Of a stretch of DNA of 64,000 nt, positions 28,901 to 38,538 are shown in pieces. This DNA is from an unicellular cyanobacterium SU2 (GTDB taxonomy: Bacteria > Cyanobacteriota > Cyanobacteriia > Cyanobacteriales > Microcystaceae), in the NCBI GenBank assembly GCA_002110465.1, contig NEED01000049.1, forward strand, positions 124,001 through 188,000, read 5' to 3'. Both the position numbers and the translations under genes were made by a program. The notes under the pieces are model-generated. The model made no database searches. It saw only the letters and a program-made list of their open reading frames with translations, and was not told the origin of the DNA. Position 1 is the stretch's first letter. Every line of letters begins with the position of its first letter.

Positions 28901-31900
28901 TAGTCATAATGGTTCTGTGAATACCGCCACTGGCTCGATTTTAACCTGGGTAAGTAATCTGACTGAAGATATAGAATTAGATACTGTTTTAGGAAATTTT
29001 GCTTTTTCTGTTCCGACTTTGGGAAGTGGTGGAAATATTACTATAAAAGCTGCTGACAATATTATATTGGGAGAGATTAACTCGTCAGGAGGCGTTGGTG
29101 GAATTTTTGAATTATCAGGCATTGACTCTAATTTTAGAGAAGCAAAGGGAGGGGATATTACAATCGATAGTAAGAATGGAATGGTATCTCTCGAAAATAA
29201 TAGTATTATTAGTAGTAGTTATGGTTTGGGTCCTAGTGGGAATATTACTATTGATGCTAATGAAGTTTCTTTAACTAATAATAGTAGTTTAATCACGACG
29301 ACTGTTGGCTTAGGCGATAGTGGAAAAGTGAGTATTAATGCGAATAATATCTTGTTGAAAGATGCGTCTCAAATTCTAACAGGAACCATTGATGTAGCCG
29401 AAGAACTTGGGGATGATTTTCAAGATCCTAGTATAGTCCTTGAAACCATTAATAATTTAATAGGAATTGTTGGATTAGAAATAAACTTTGAGATTCCCGA
29501 ACTCAATTTTGAGACAGGAAAAGGCGGTGATGTAATTCTCAATGGGACAGAATCAATTCACCTTGAAAATCAAAGCGCGATCGCTACCTTTACAACAGGA
29601 ACAGGGGAAGCAGGAAAAGTAGATATTCAGACTCCTGAATTAATTGTCAATGACGGAATTATAACTACTTTAACTTTTGATGATAACAACGATGAAGGAA
29701 TAGAAGGCAATAGTGGTAATATTTCTATTAACAGTGCTGAAAATCCGGCTAATTTGATAAACATCAGTATTACAGGAGATACTAAGACAATTCCTGTTGA
29801 AAGTTTACTATCTAACTTTGTAAATCTTATCCAAGAATACGCACCCGACTTTAAGTTTGAAGACCTTCCCGAAATTCCGATGGGAATTGCTGCTATTTCT
29901 CTTTCTCCAGGAAAAGCAGGAGATATTGATATCAGTGGACAAGAAATATTCATCGAAAATGGGGCAATTATTTCAGCGTCTGCATTTAATACTGGAGATG
30001 GTGGAAATTTAACCATTAATGCCACTGAATCTATTAATATTATCAATGGTAGTGCTTTATTTAATGCAACTCTGGGAACCGGAAAAGCTGGTGATGTTGA
30101 AATCAACTTTCTTGATGAAGATCAATCTAATCAAAATGCTTTATCATCTAGTTTAAATTTAGAAGATGGTTTAATTGCAACTATTACTTTTGATTTTGAT
30201 AATAATCCTAATACACAAGAAGGTGACGCGGGAGATATTAATATTAATAATCCTAAATCAATTGAATTAATAGCCAATAGTAAAAACGGTTTTATTGACA
30301 TTGAAACACCATTTACTGATGAATTTTTAGAATCACCTATCGGAATTTTTAGTTTATCTCAATCCCCTGGAAATGCAGGAAATATAGAAATTAACACAGA
30401 AAGTTTAATAGCAGAAAAGGGAGCTTCTATTGCTTCTAGCACTTTTGAGGAAGGTTTAGGGGGTAATATCACCATCAAGGCAAAAGAAGAAGTTAAATTA
30501 GTCGGAACTTCAGAACAAGAAAATCTTCCTAGTGGTATATTAGCGCAAACATCAGGTTCAGGAAATGCTCAAAATCTAGTCATTGATACCCCTAGATTAA
30601 TTATTAAAAACGGAGCGATTGTTTCTAGCGCAACTGGTAATTTGACAGCAGAGAATAACCTTTCTGATAACACGGGAAGTGCTGGTAATTTAATTATCAA
30701 AAATGCGGAATTAGTTGAATTAAGTGGGACTTCACCGACCTTAGAATTTAGAAGTTCATTATTAGCAGGAACCGCATCGGATGGGAACGGTGGAGACTTA
30801 ATGATTGATAGTAAAAATATTGTTGTAGAAAATGGGGCTTCAATCTTAGCAGGAACTTTAGGAAAAGGGGATAGTGGAATTTTACAAATAGATGCGGAAT
30901 CAATAATTGTTAGAGGAACAGCCACTGATGATCTTCCTAGTGCTATTGCTGGTGGTACAGTAGGAATTGGAAAGGGAAATAATGTAACAATTACAACAAA
31001 TATTCTTCAGATAGAAAATGGTGCAGGAATTACGGCAGGAACGTTCAATCAAGGAAAAGGAGGAGAGTTAATTGTTAATAGCGAAACAATTATAATTGAG
31101 GGGCGTTCTCCACAAGAAAATCGTCCGAGTCAATTAAATGCTAGTTCAGGAATTGAATCAAATATACCTTTATTAGACAATTTTTCTGATCCAACCTTAG
31201 CGACTGGTGACGCTGGGAATATACAGATTACTACCGATCAATTATTCCTAAAAGATGGGGGAGCAATTTCGACAGAAACCCTTGGAGAAGGTAACGCTGG
31301 AACAATTGAAATCCAAGCAAATTTAATTGAATTAAATACCCAAGGAAAAATATCCGCGTCTACGTCTGGAAGGGGAAATGCTAATAATATTGTCATTGAT
31401 ACTCCGAATATAACAATCTCAGAAGGTGCAAGTATTGAAGCCTTTACCCAAGGGGGAGGAAATGCAGGAAATATTACCGTAAATGCCCCCGAAAGTATTA
31501 TCCTAAACAGCGACACCAAATTAATTGTAGAAACCAGCGATGCAGGAATAGCAGGAAACATTAACATCAACACTCCCCTGTTAACCATTGGAGAAAACGC
31601 CCAACTCAGTGCCACCGCCACCCAAACCTCTACCAGTCCCACCGCAGGAGACATTAACCTAAATGTCAATCAATTAAACATCTCAGGAGAATTAGGAATA
31701 TTCGCCGAAACCCAAAGCATAGCCGATGCCGGTAGCTTAACCATCCAACCCTATCAAACTAACCCCAACCTCAACATTCAATTTACTGATGATGGTTTTA
31801 TCTCTGCACGCACCGAAAGCATAGGCGATGGTGGCAGTATCAATATTACAGCCCCCCAAATCATCAATATTGGTGGACAAGGTTCAATTACCACCGAAAC

Positions 31901-34900
31901 CTCTGGAAGTGGAAACGCAGGAAGTATCTTCATCAACACCAATCAACTGAATCTAACAGACGGTATTGAAATTAGTGCCTCAACCTCCAACCTAGGCAAC
32001 TCAGGTAACATCACCCTTGATGCCCTAACACTAACATTAGACAACGCAACCATTCAAGCTTTAACCACAGGTGCAGGAAATCCAGGGAGTATTATCATTA
32101 CCAATGGAAATAATAACGCCAATCAAGTCAGCTTAACCAACTCTAATATTTCCACAGAAATTAAAGCCGATGGAATAAGTAATCAACCAGCAAATATCAC
32201 CATTAACACCGATAACCTTTCCTTAGACGCATCAACCATCACCGCATCCACATCAGCTAACCGAGACGCAGGGAATATTACCATTCCTGATGCAGACACC
32301 ATCAACTTAATCAACAACTCACAAATCACCGCCTTAACCACCGGTAGCGGAAAAGCAGGGAATCTTAACTTAAACGTTGAACAAGAAATTAACATTGATA
32401 GTGGTAGTCTGCTGAATGTAGAAACCGAAAACAGTGGTAATGCAGGAGATATCGATATTACCGCTCAAACAATCAGTATCGGAGAAAATGCCGAACTCAG
32501 TGCTAGAACCAGAGAACTCGCTACGGGAATAGCAGGGAATATCACTTTAAATGCCAATCAACTCAACATTTCAGGAAGATTAGGCATCTTTGCCGAAACC
32601 GAAGGCATAGCAGACGCAGGGAATTTAACCATCAACCCCAAAAATGACCCCACTCTAAACGTTGATTTTACCAATGAAGGACAAATCTCAGCATCAACCT
32701 TGGGTGCTGGGAATGGAGGGGATATCACCATAAACGCACCCGAAACAATTAATATTAGTGGCAATGGCACTATCAAAGTAGAAACAACCGCCGCAGGTGA
32801 TGCAGGAACCATTAACCTAACTAGCCAAACAATAAACTTAACAGAAGGAATAGAAATTACCGCCTCAACCCTAGGAAATGGTAATGCAGGAAACATCAAT
32901 CTCGATGCTAATCAACATACCTTTGACAACGCAACCATCAACTCCTTCACCGATGGAACAGGAAATGCAGGAAGCATCGGAATTTCTCATCAAGGAAACA
33001 ACGCTCAAAGGATTACCCTAAACAATAACGCTCAAATATCTACAGAAATTCAAAAAAATGGCGATGCTAATCCTAATAATCCCAGTAACATTACCTTACA
33101 AACCGATAATTTAAGTCTGAATAACTCCCGAATTACCACTGCCATTGAAGCAGAAGACAACCAAAAAGGGCAAGGAACAGCCGGCAGCATTCTTGTCCCC
33201 AATGCCGAAAATATTAGCTTAAATCAATCAGAAATCACCGCCAGTACCTCTGGAATTGGAGATACAGGAGAAATTAACCTTAATGCTAATCAAACTATTC
33301 AATTAAATAACAACAGTGAAATTAGTAGTTCTGTCGAAGAGGGAGCAACAGGAGACTCTCAAGAAATCACTCTTAATACTCCAAATTTAACCTTATCAGA
33401 AAAATCCCAAATCAGTGCAAGTACAGCAGGAAATGGCAGTGCAGGGAGCATTAACGTACCTAATGCTAACAGAATAGAACTAAATAATAGCACTATCTCC
33501 ACAGAGATAAAAAACACAGGAGTTGCCAATCAACCGAGTAACATTACTCTCAATACTCAACAATTAGACTTAAATAATAAGGCTGAGATTACCGCGAGTA
33601 CCTCTGGAGAAGGAGACACAGGATTAATTAATATTAATAGTTCCGAAAAAATTGAATTAAATAACAACAGTGAAATTAGTAGTTCCGTCGAACAAGGAGC
33701 AACAGGAAACTCTCAAGAAATCACATTAAATACTCCGAACTTAACCTTATCAGAACAATCCCAAATCAGTGCAAGTACAGCAGGAAATGGCAGTGCAGGA
33801 AGTATTAACGTACCTAATGCTAACAGAATAGAACTAAATAATAGCACTATCTCCACAGAGATAAAAAACACAGGAGTTGCCAATCAACCGAGTAACATTA
33901 CTCTCAATACTCAACAATTAGACTTAAATAATAAGGCTGAGATTACCGCGAGTACCTCTGGAGAAGGAGACACAGGATTAATTAATATTAATAGTTCCGA
34001 AAAAATTGAATTAAATAACAACAGTGAAATTAGTAGTTCCGTCGAACAAGGAGCAACAGGAAACTCTCAAGAAATCACATTAAATACTCCGAACTTAACC
34101 TTATCAGAACAATCCCAAATCAGTGCAAGTACAGCAGGAAATGGCAGTGCAGGAAGTATTAACGTACCTAATGCTAACAGAATAGAACTAAATAATAGCA
34201 CTATCTCCACAGAGATAAAAAACACAGGAGTTGCCAATCAACCGAGTAACATTACTCTCAATACTCAACAATTAGACTTAAATAATAAGGCTGAGATTAC
34301 CGCGAGTACCTCTGGAGAAGGAGACACAGGATTAATTAATATTAATAGTTCCGAAAAAATTGAATTAAATAACAACAGTGAAATTAGTAGTTCCGTCGAA
34401 CAAGGAGCAACAGGAAACTCTCAAGAAATCACTCTTAATACTCCGAATTTAACCTTATTAGAACAATCTCAAATCAGTGCAAGTACAGCAGGAAATGGAA
34501 GTGCAGGGAGCATTAACGTACCTGATGCTAATACCGTTGATTTAGACAATAGTACCATTTCTACGGCAATTTTAAACACAGGAGTTGCCAGACAACCGAG
34601 TAACATTACCCTTAATACTCAACAATTAGAACTGAATAATAATGCCGAGATTACCGCGAGTACCTCTGGCGAAGGAGACACGGGATTAATTAATATTAAT
34701 AGTCCCAAAAAAATTGAATTAAATAACAACAGTGAAATTAGTAGTTCCGTCGAAGAGGGAGCAACAGGAAACTCTCAAGAAATCACTCTTAATACTCCGA
34801 ATTTAACCTTATTAGAACAATCTCAAATCAGTGCAAGTACAGCAGGAAATGGCAGTGCAGGGAGTATTACTGTTCCTAATGCTAACAGAATAGAACTAAA

Positions 34901-36590
34901 TAATAGCACTATCTCCACAGAAATAGAAAACACAGGAGTTGCCAATCAACCGAGTAATATTACCCTCAATACTCAACAATTAGAACTGAATAATAATGCC
35001 GAGATTACCGCGAGTACCTCTGGCGAAGGAGACACGGGATTAATTAATATTAATAGTGCCGAAAAAATCGAATTAAATAACAACAGTGAAATTAGTAGTT
35101 CCGTCGAAGAGGGAGCAACAGGAAACTCTCAAGAAATCACATTAAATACTCCGAATTTAACCTTATCAGAACAATCTCAAATCAGTGCCTCTACAGCAGG
35201 AAATGGCAGTGCAGGAAGTATTACTGTTCCTAATGCTAATACCATTAATTTAGACAATAGTACCATTTCTACGGCAATTTTAAACACAGGAGTTGCCAGA
35301 CAACCGAGTAACATCACCCTCAATACTCAACAATTAAACTTAAACAATAATGCCGAGATTACTGCTAGTACAGCTAACATAGGGGACGCAGGAACCATTA
35401 ATATTAATGCCAAAGAATCCATTAATCTTAATAATAATAGTACCCTAGCCAGTTCTGCCAATGAAGGAGCAACAGGAGATGGAGGAGATATTAACCTGAA
35501 AACTGAAAAAATAACCCTCAATAATAACAGTCGCATTACAGCCAGTAGTCAAGGACAACCCCAAGCCGATGCAGGTTCAATTAATATTCAAACCCAAGAT
35601 ATTAATCTAGATAACAAATCCCAAATTACAGCCACTACTTCAGCCGGAGTTGGAGGCAGTATCACTATTCAAACCTTAACCTTTCAAGCTGATAATGGTT
35701 CACAAATACGCACCACCACTTCAGGAAACCAAAATGCTGGAGATATTCAGGTATTTGCCCAAGAAAGTATCATTCTTTCTGGAGATAATACAGGATTTTT
35801 TGCTAATACCACCCCAGGTTCCACAGGAGACGGCGGCAACATTTTCGTTGATCCTCCGACCTTTATTATTGAAGACGGAGCCATTATTGCTGTTGACAGT
35901 TTAGGTACAGGAGATGGGGGAAATATTACTTTATTGGCTGATAATTTGATTTTACAACGGGGAACGATTTCAGCCCAAACTACCAGTGGTACTGGCGGTA
36001 ACATTACCCTTGTGGTTCAAGATTTCCTAGAATTACACAACAACGCTCAAATTTCGACCACCGCCGGCAACCAAAACACCGAGGGGGATGGGGGAAACAT
36101 TACTATCTTTGCTGACTTTATCTTTGCTATCCCCTCAGAAAATAGTGATATTACCGCTAATGCTTTTACAGGAGACGGAGGTAACATTACCATTACCACC
36201 AGAGGGCTTTTTGGTATTGAACCGAGAGATCAGTTAAGTCCTTTTAGCGATATTACCGCTAGTTCTGAATTAGGTGCTGATGGCGTGATTGAAATTAACC
36301 GTCTTAATACCGATCCCATCGAAGCATTAGGAAATTTACCCCAAGCACCCGCCGAAGTTAAAGTTGCTCAAGGATGTCAAGGGGTTAGTGGAGGAAGTAT
36401 CGGATTTTTCGATCTGGGAAAGGGAGGAATTTCTATTACCCCAGACGACTTACTCACAAGTGAAACTTTGATTACTCCTTGGATTCAATTAAACGAAGAA
36501 ATTCAGCAAGATTCTCTTGATTTTTCCCTCGAAGAATTCTCTAATGCCCGTATTTTTGTTGGTGGAATCCAAAGATTGTGTCACAATTAA
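25998..36590 (+). CDS. Giant two-partner-secretion adhesin with duplicated TPS domain
   Basis: 3530 residues. The signal peptide region is MTNCLPQRLKSAFLLSLGGL … TLAQ. TPS domain 1 (about 33-180) contains GGAIRGANLFHSFSDFNI and LFFLNPNGIVFGPN. After an acidic Asn/Glu/Ser-rich linker (about 310-380) a second TPS domain (about 384-540) repeats GGAERGSNLFHSFLEFNI and LYLLNPHGLLFNQN. The rest is beta-helical filamentous-haemagglutinin repeats (GNAGNI, GDGGNI motifs), with near-identical 118-residue repeats at about 2440-3150. The C-terminus AQGCQGVSGG … GKGGISITPDDLL is the tail common in cyanobacterial TpsA proteins. It should be exported across the outer membrane by a TpsB (FhaC/ShlB-like) partner, but none is encoded in this window. 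Probable role: surface adhesion or contact. Confidence 0.92.
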   Translation: MTNCLPQRLKSAFLLSLGGLIISQFEQVTLAQITPDQTLGSENSVVNQINENLQQIEGGAIRGANLFHSFSDFNIPDGAAAYFANPQNIVNIFSRVTGQNPSDLMGTLGVLGNANLFFLNPNGIVFGPNFQLDLAGSFLATTANSFTFADGEYSATNPQAPPLLTVNTNAPVGIRLEGSEGIITNQAELRVAVSKNITLAGSQVVNQGSLTAPNGTINLLGNEIELTNNSLIDISGNIGAGKVNIEAENGLVTIAPTAEIKANALASGDGGNVEISASEIDFQGTISAVGENPGEVNLTADVINNQGTIILESSNSESETVVESESAKITDNEGKGESSEQQEIDNNNVNNENNTEDAENSNVNSLAVASNDPTTENNITASNDIRLQPDTTLGNENTEIESIDENNDRVIGGAERGSNLFHSFLEFNIETGRGVYFANPVGVENILARVTGENISEIRGTLGVEGIADLYLLNPHGLLFNQNASLDLNGSFLATTADAVIFDEFEYSAVTPNIPPDLVINEPTGLTLGENSGDITNQGTLTSQKNLTLEAENLNISAIIAAEEKLTLKAQDTVTIRDSQDNPFIAVSGRDLLIQGSEIDIFALNHPASGFFSGKDLTLISSNPVIGDAHYWSRGNFKVQQLDGTLGDLVSIEDPIIQTFGDVNFAGYQGTSLHIIAGGSVTIDTIIVTGTDSQGNTINPINTPTLANVNLSDGTPIVINGSQQPTVDIRAGVDPNFISNQFLTGEVFLRSDFDLSASLNYVIEPFSFPDISGSNITIGDIWINAENGRVLLTNQYQPNLNLPNGDIKILSERGLYGDGIDVRGSDNGNAGQVFIDSRNNITLDGDILASSTSGDGGNVTLIAEEKIVTENINTYTEMDNPIEIETIFEIPVGINIIEGYDGGNIRIISKEGTIDTSEGTLNTSASYENGALILGKAGDISLEAENNIITGNIDVSSNFTDGGNVSIISHNGSVNTATGSILTWVSNLTEDIELDTVLGNFAFSVPTLGSGGNITIKAADNIILGEINSSGGVGGIFELSGIDSNFREAKGGDITIDSKNGMVSLENNSIISSSYGLGPSGNITIDANEVSLTNNSSLITTTVGLGDSGKVSINANNILLKDASQILTGTIDVAEELGDDFQDPSIVLETINNLIGIVGLEINFEIPELNFETGKGGDVILNGTESIHLENQSAIATFTTGTGEAGKVDIQTPELIVNDGIITTLTFDDNNDEGIEGNSGNISINSAENPANLINISITGDTKTIPVESLLSNFVNLIQEYAPDFKFEDLPEIPMGIAAISLSPGKAGDIDISGQEIFIENGAIISASAFNTGDGGNLTINATESINIINGSALFNATLGTGKAGDVEINFLDEDQSNQNALSSSLNLEDGLIATITFDFDNNPNTQEGDAGDININNPKSIELIANSKNGFIDIETPFTDEFLESPIGIFSLSQSPGNAGNIEINTESLIAEKGASIASSTFEEGLGGNITIKAKEEVKLVGTSEQENLPSGILAQTSGSGNAQNLVIDTPRLIIKNGAIVSSATGNLTAENNLSDNTGSAGNLIIKNAELVELSGTSPTLEFRSSLLAGTASDGNGGDLMIDSKNIVVENGASILAGTLGKGDSGILQIDAESIIVRGTATDDLPSAIAGGTVGIGKGNNVTITTNILQIENGAGITAGTFNQGKGGELIVNSETIIIEGRSPQENRPSQLNASSGIESNIPLLDNFSDPTLATGDAGNIQITTDQLFLKDGGAISTETLGEGNAGTIEIQANLIELNTQGKISASTSGRGNANNIVIDTPNITISEGASIEAFTQGGGNAGNITVNAPESIILNSDTKLIVETSDAGIAGNININTPLLTIGENAQLSATATQTSTSPTAGDINLNVNQLNISGELGIFAETQSIADAGSLTIQPYQTNPNLNIQFTDDGFISARTESIGDGGSINITAPQIINIGGQGSITTETSGSGNAGSIFINTNQLNLTDGIEISASTSNLGNSGNITLDALTLTLDNATIQALTTGAGNPGSIIITNGNNNANQVSLTNSNISTEIKADGISNQPANITINTDNLSLDASTITASTSANRDAGNITIPDADTINLINNSQITALTTGSGKAGNLNLNVEQEINIDSGSLLNVETENSGNAGDIDITAQTISIGENAELSARTRELATGIAGNITLNANQLNISGRLGIFAETEGIADAGNLTINPKNDPTLNVDFTNEGQISASTLGAGNGGDITINAPETINISGNGTIKVETTAAGDAGTINLTSQTINLTEGIEITASTLGNGNAGNINLDANQHTFDNATINSFTDGTGNAGSIGISHQGNNAQRITLNNNAQISTEIQKNGDANPNNPSNITLQTDNLSLNNSRITTAIEAEDNQKGQGTAGSILVPNAENISLNQSEITASTSGIGDTGEINLNANQTIQLNNNSEISSSVEEGATGDSQEITLNTPNLTLSEKSQISASTAGNGSAGSINVPNANRIELNNSTISTEIKNTGVANQPSNITLNTQQLDLNNKAEITASTSGEGDTGLININSSEKIELNNNSEISSSVEQGATGNSQEITLNTPNLTLSEQSQISASTAGNGSAGSINVPNANRIELNNSTISTEIKNTGVANQPSNITLNTQQLDLNNKAEITASTSGEGDTGLININSSEKIELNNNSEISSSVEQGATGNSQEITLNTPNLTLSEQSQISASTAGNGSAGSINVPNANRIELNNSTISTEIKNTGVANQPSNITLNTQQLDLNNKAEITASTSGEGDTGLININSSEKIELNNNSEISSSVEQGATGNSQEITLNTPNLTLLEQSQISASTAGNGSAGSINVPDANTVDLDNSTISTAILNTGVARQPSNITLNTQQLELNNNAEITASTSGEGDTGLININSPKKIELNNNSEISSSVEEGATGNSQEITLNTPNLTLLEQSQISASTAGNGSAGSITVPNANRIELNNSTISTEIENTGVANQPSNITLNTQQLELNNNAEITASTSGEGDTGLININSAEKIELNNNSEISSSVEEGATGNSQEITLNTPNLTLSEQSQISASTAGNGSAGSITVPNANTINLDNSTISTAILNTGVARQPSNITLNTQQLNLNNNAEITASTANIGDAGTININAKESINLNNNSTLASSANEGATGDGGDINLKTEKITLNNNSRITASSQGQPQADAGSINIQTQDINLDNKSQITATTSAGVGGSITIQTLTFQADNGSQIRTTTSGNQNAGDIQVFAQESIILSGDNTGFFANTTPGSTGDGGNIFVDPPTFIIEDGAIIAVDSLGTGDGGNITLLADNLILQRGTISAQTTSGTGGNITLVVQDFLELHNNAQISTTAGNQNTEGDGGNITIFADFIFAIPSENSDITANAFTGDGGNITITTRGLFGIEPRDQLSPFSDITASSELGADGVIEINRLNTDPIEALGNLPQAPAEVKVAQGCQGVSGGSIGFFDLGKGGISITPDDLLTSETLITPWIQLNEEIQQDSLDFSLEEFSNARIFVGGIQRLCHN
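33318..35441 (+). repeat. 354-bp (118-codon) tandem repeats inside the adhesin gene
   Basis: GAAATTAGTAGTT starts at 33318, 33672, 34026, 34380, 34734 and 35088, an exact 354-bp period. A diverged seventh copy is in phase at 35442. Copies two and three are almost identical over long runs, while the outer copies differ. Exact codon-multiple spacing shows selection to keep the frame, and the near identity shows recent duplication or homogenisation. Copy number is likely to vary and to be error-prone in short-read assembly. Confidence 0.92.
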
Positions 36591-36603
36591 AAAACGATAA
36601 ACC

Positions 36604-37743
36604 TTAATCCACTCGTTGCCATAATCTCTGCATTTCTCGGACTTGTTGAGGGTTAGGAGGTGGTAAAGTTTTTAGAGAAGGATTAACTTCAGTTCCTGGA
36701 ATATTTTGCGCCCAAGGACTATTAGGAACACTGCTTAAATCTATTCCTTCAATAATAGGTCTAAACCCATATTTAACAAAAACTTTCTGTTGTTCAGGTT
36801 GAGTAATAAAGTTAATAAATTCTTGCGCTGCTTTGGCTTTTCTTTCTCCTACATCTCGCCTAACAATGGCTGCGGTTGCGACAGTTTCTATGGTGGGATT
36901 AAGATAATAAATTTGATACGGATTAGACTGATTTACTTGAGACTGTTCCCACCGATAAAGGGCAATGCTTTCATAAACGGTGGCAATATCTGAATCATTA
37001 GGACCTCTCGTAATAAATTCTTGTAGTAAAATATCTGTAGAACGGGGAGGAAGATACACAGATTTTTTAATGGTTTTAAATAAAGATTCAATCTTCGGAT
37101 CACTAAAGTTATTCTGTCCCCCCAATTTGTCGTAATACCATAAACTCAAAGTCAGTTGACCACTATTAGAACGGGTCACATCAGTGGTTAAAAAATCAAA
37201 ACTTCCCCAGTCACTTTTACCCCCAATTTCTCCCCAATTTTTGGCTAACATCCCCTGTTCAATTTTTCCCCAATTAAAATTACCATTAGGAAACAAAATT
37301 TTTCCCCTTTCTGGCCAAGCAATTCCTACTAAAAAGGTTTTAGCGATGGGTTGGGGATTATTATAAAACGGTTCGCTTTGATTTTGACTTTTCCATCGTT
37401 GTTCTAATTCTGTTAATAATTTCCCAGAAGCCGGAATAACAATGGTTGGGTTAAAGTCGTTTTTATTGTCAATATAATTATTAATAATGTCTTGAGAACC
37501 TTGGAATTTAAGCTCTAATTCAAGATTAGGATTTTGGGCTTCAAATTGTTCTTCTAATAATTGTAATGGTTCCGCTAATTCTGTTCCCCCAACCACCACA
37601 ATCGTTTGTTTGATTCCTGGTAAAGGAGCATAAGCTAATCCCAAAGCAATTAAAGCAATAATTGATGAAATAATTGTAGTTTTTTGTTTTTTGGCTTCAA
37701 TATTTTGATTAGTAAAAAGCCTATTATTACTGATATTTTGCAT
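36604..37743 (-). CDS. Periplasmic substrate-binding protein (PBP type 2 fold)
   Basis: 379 residues from ATG at 37743. Another ATG three codons upstream lies directly against the AATAGG ribosome-binding site, which fits the second start better. One N-terminal hydrophobic helix (IISSIIALIALGLAYAPL) serves as anchor or signal. VVVGGTELAEPLQLLEEQFE opens a type 2 periplasmic-binding fold; TRSNSGQLTLSLW and FVKYGFRPIIEGIDLSS resemble PstS/sulfate-binding-like proteins. It is a paralogue of the N-terminal half of the vWA gene at 38539, as shared RSNSG and GxRPxxxGxDL motifs show. No ABC permease or ATPase is nearby, so it is probably not a simple uptake component. Confidence 0.75.
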   Translation of the reverse strand: MQNISNNRLFTNQNIEAKKQKTTIISSIIALIALGLAYAPLPGIKQTIVVVGGTELAEPLQLLEEQFEAQNPNLELELKFQGSQDIINNYIDNKNDFNPTIVIPASGKLLTELEQRWKSQNQSEPFYNNPQPIAKTFLVGIAWPERGKILFPNGNFNWGKIEQGMLAKNWGEIGGKSDWGSFDFLTTDVTRSNSGQLTLSLWYYDKLGGQNNFSDPKIESLFKTIKKSVYLPPRSTDILLQEFITRGPNDSDIATVYESIALYRWEQSQVNQSNPYQIYYLNPTIETVATAAIVRRDVGERKAKAAQEFINFITQPEQQKVFVKYGFRPIIEGIDLSSVPNSPWAQNIPGTEVNPSLKTLPPPNPQQVREMQRLWQRVD

Positions 37744-37774
37744 AATAAACATCCTATTTTTTAAGATAAATTGC

Positions 37775-38509
37775 TTACATTAAATCATTAACTAAGATCG
37801 ACAATTGTTCCTGTTGACTTTTAATTTCCTCTGTTAATACTTTTAAGCTTTGAACATTTTCTGGTTTAGCAACATTGGCTGTTCTTAGTTTATTTTGTAG
37901 TTGTTGCAGACTTCCGGCTGAATCTTGAACAATACGATGGAGGTTAAAAATTTGAGCTTGACGGGTATCTTCTCCCGTTTTAGCTAATTCAAGATTACGC
38001 TCTAAACTAACTTCTAATTGTTCTAATTGTTGACGGGATACTCCAGAACTAGAAGATATTTTATTTTTAACTTCTAATAACTGATGATTTAATTTTTCTA
38101 TGGACAATAGAGATTCATCTTTAGAAAAGTTTTGACTGATTTTTTTGATTTTTTGGGGAGTTTCTACACTAAAATTACAAACTTCTTGGATAGCAATTAA
38201 CAAGTCTAAATTAAACTGATTTTGTCCCAGAATTTTACCTGCTTCTTGCCGTAAATTTTCAGTTTTTTGAGCTAACTCTTCACTCAGTTGTTCTACTTCT
38301 TCGAGTTGTTGGGTTAACTGTCGTTTGAGAATTTCTTTAGGGTCAGGTTCTTGGGATTTTAACCCCGTTGCTGAGAGTACAGTAATAGCTAATGAAGTAG
38401 GCAAAATAATCAGATTAGGAACTCTTAGCAAACGAACCCCAACCACCAAAACAATACCACCTATTAAGACAGCGATCGGGTAATGGAGCGGATTAGCAAT
38501 TTTCACCAT
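37775..38509 (-). CDS. Membrane-anchored coiled-coil protein, unknown
   Basis: 244 residues. Two hydrophobic segments close together (PIAVLIGGIVLVVGVRLL and NLIILPTSLAITVLSATGL) precede about 190 residues of mostly helical, Glu/Gln/Leu-rich sequence (LTQQLEEVEQLSEELAQKTE …), strongly coiled-coil in pattern. A good AGAAGG site precedes the ATG. It lies between the two substrate-binding genes, 31 bp from one and 29 bp from the other, so the three form one transcript. Family not recognised; it loosely resembles the scaffold proteins encoded with vWA/TelA-type genes. Confidence 0.65.
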   Translation of the reverse strand: MVKIANPLHYPIAVLIGGIVLVVGVRLLRVPNLIILPTSLAITVLSATGLKSQEPDPKEILKRQLTQQLEEVEQLSEELAQKTENLRQEAGKILGQNQFNLDLLIAIQEVCNFSVETPQKIKKISQNFSKDESLLSIEKLNHQLLEVKNKISSSSGVSRQQLEQLEVSLERNLELAKTGEDTRQAQIFNLHRIVQDSAGSLQQLQNKLRTANVAKPENVQSLKVLTEEIKSQQEQLSILVNDLM

Positions 38510-38538
38510 ACAACACCTTCTAACTTACTAATATTAGA

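Noticed and set aside
33318-35441. Assembly artefact rather than true repeat
   Set aside because: Copies differ at several positions and keep an exact codon-multiple period within one open frame, so a real array is more likely, although copy number may be misassembled.
26912-36004. Many long open frames antisense to the adhesin gene
   Set aside because: They arise from the biased Asn/Ile/Thr/Gly codons of the beta-helix repeats, have no ribosome-binding sites, and show no protein family.
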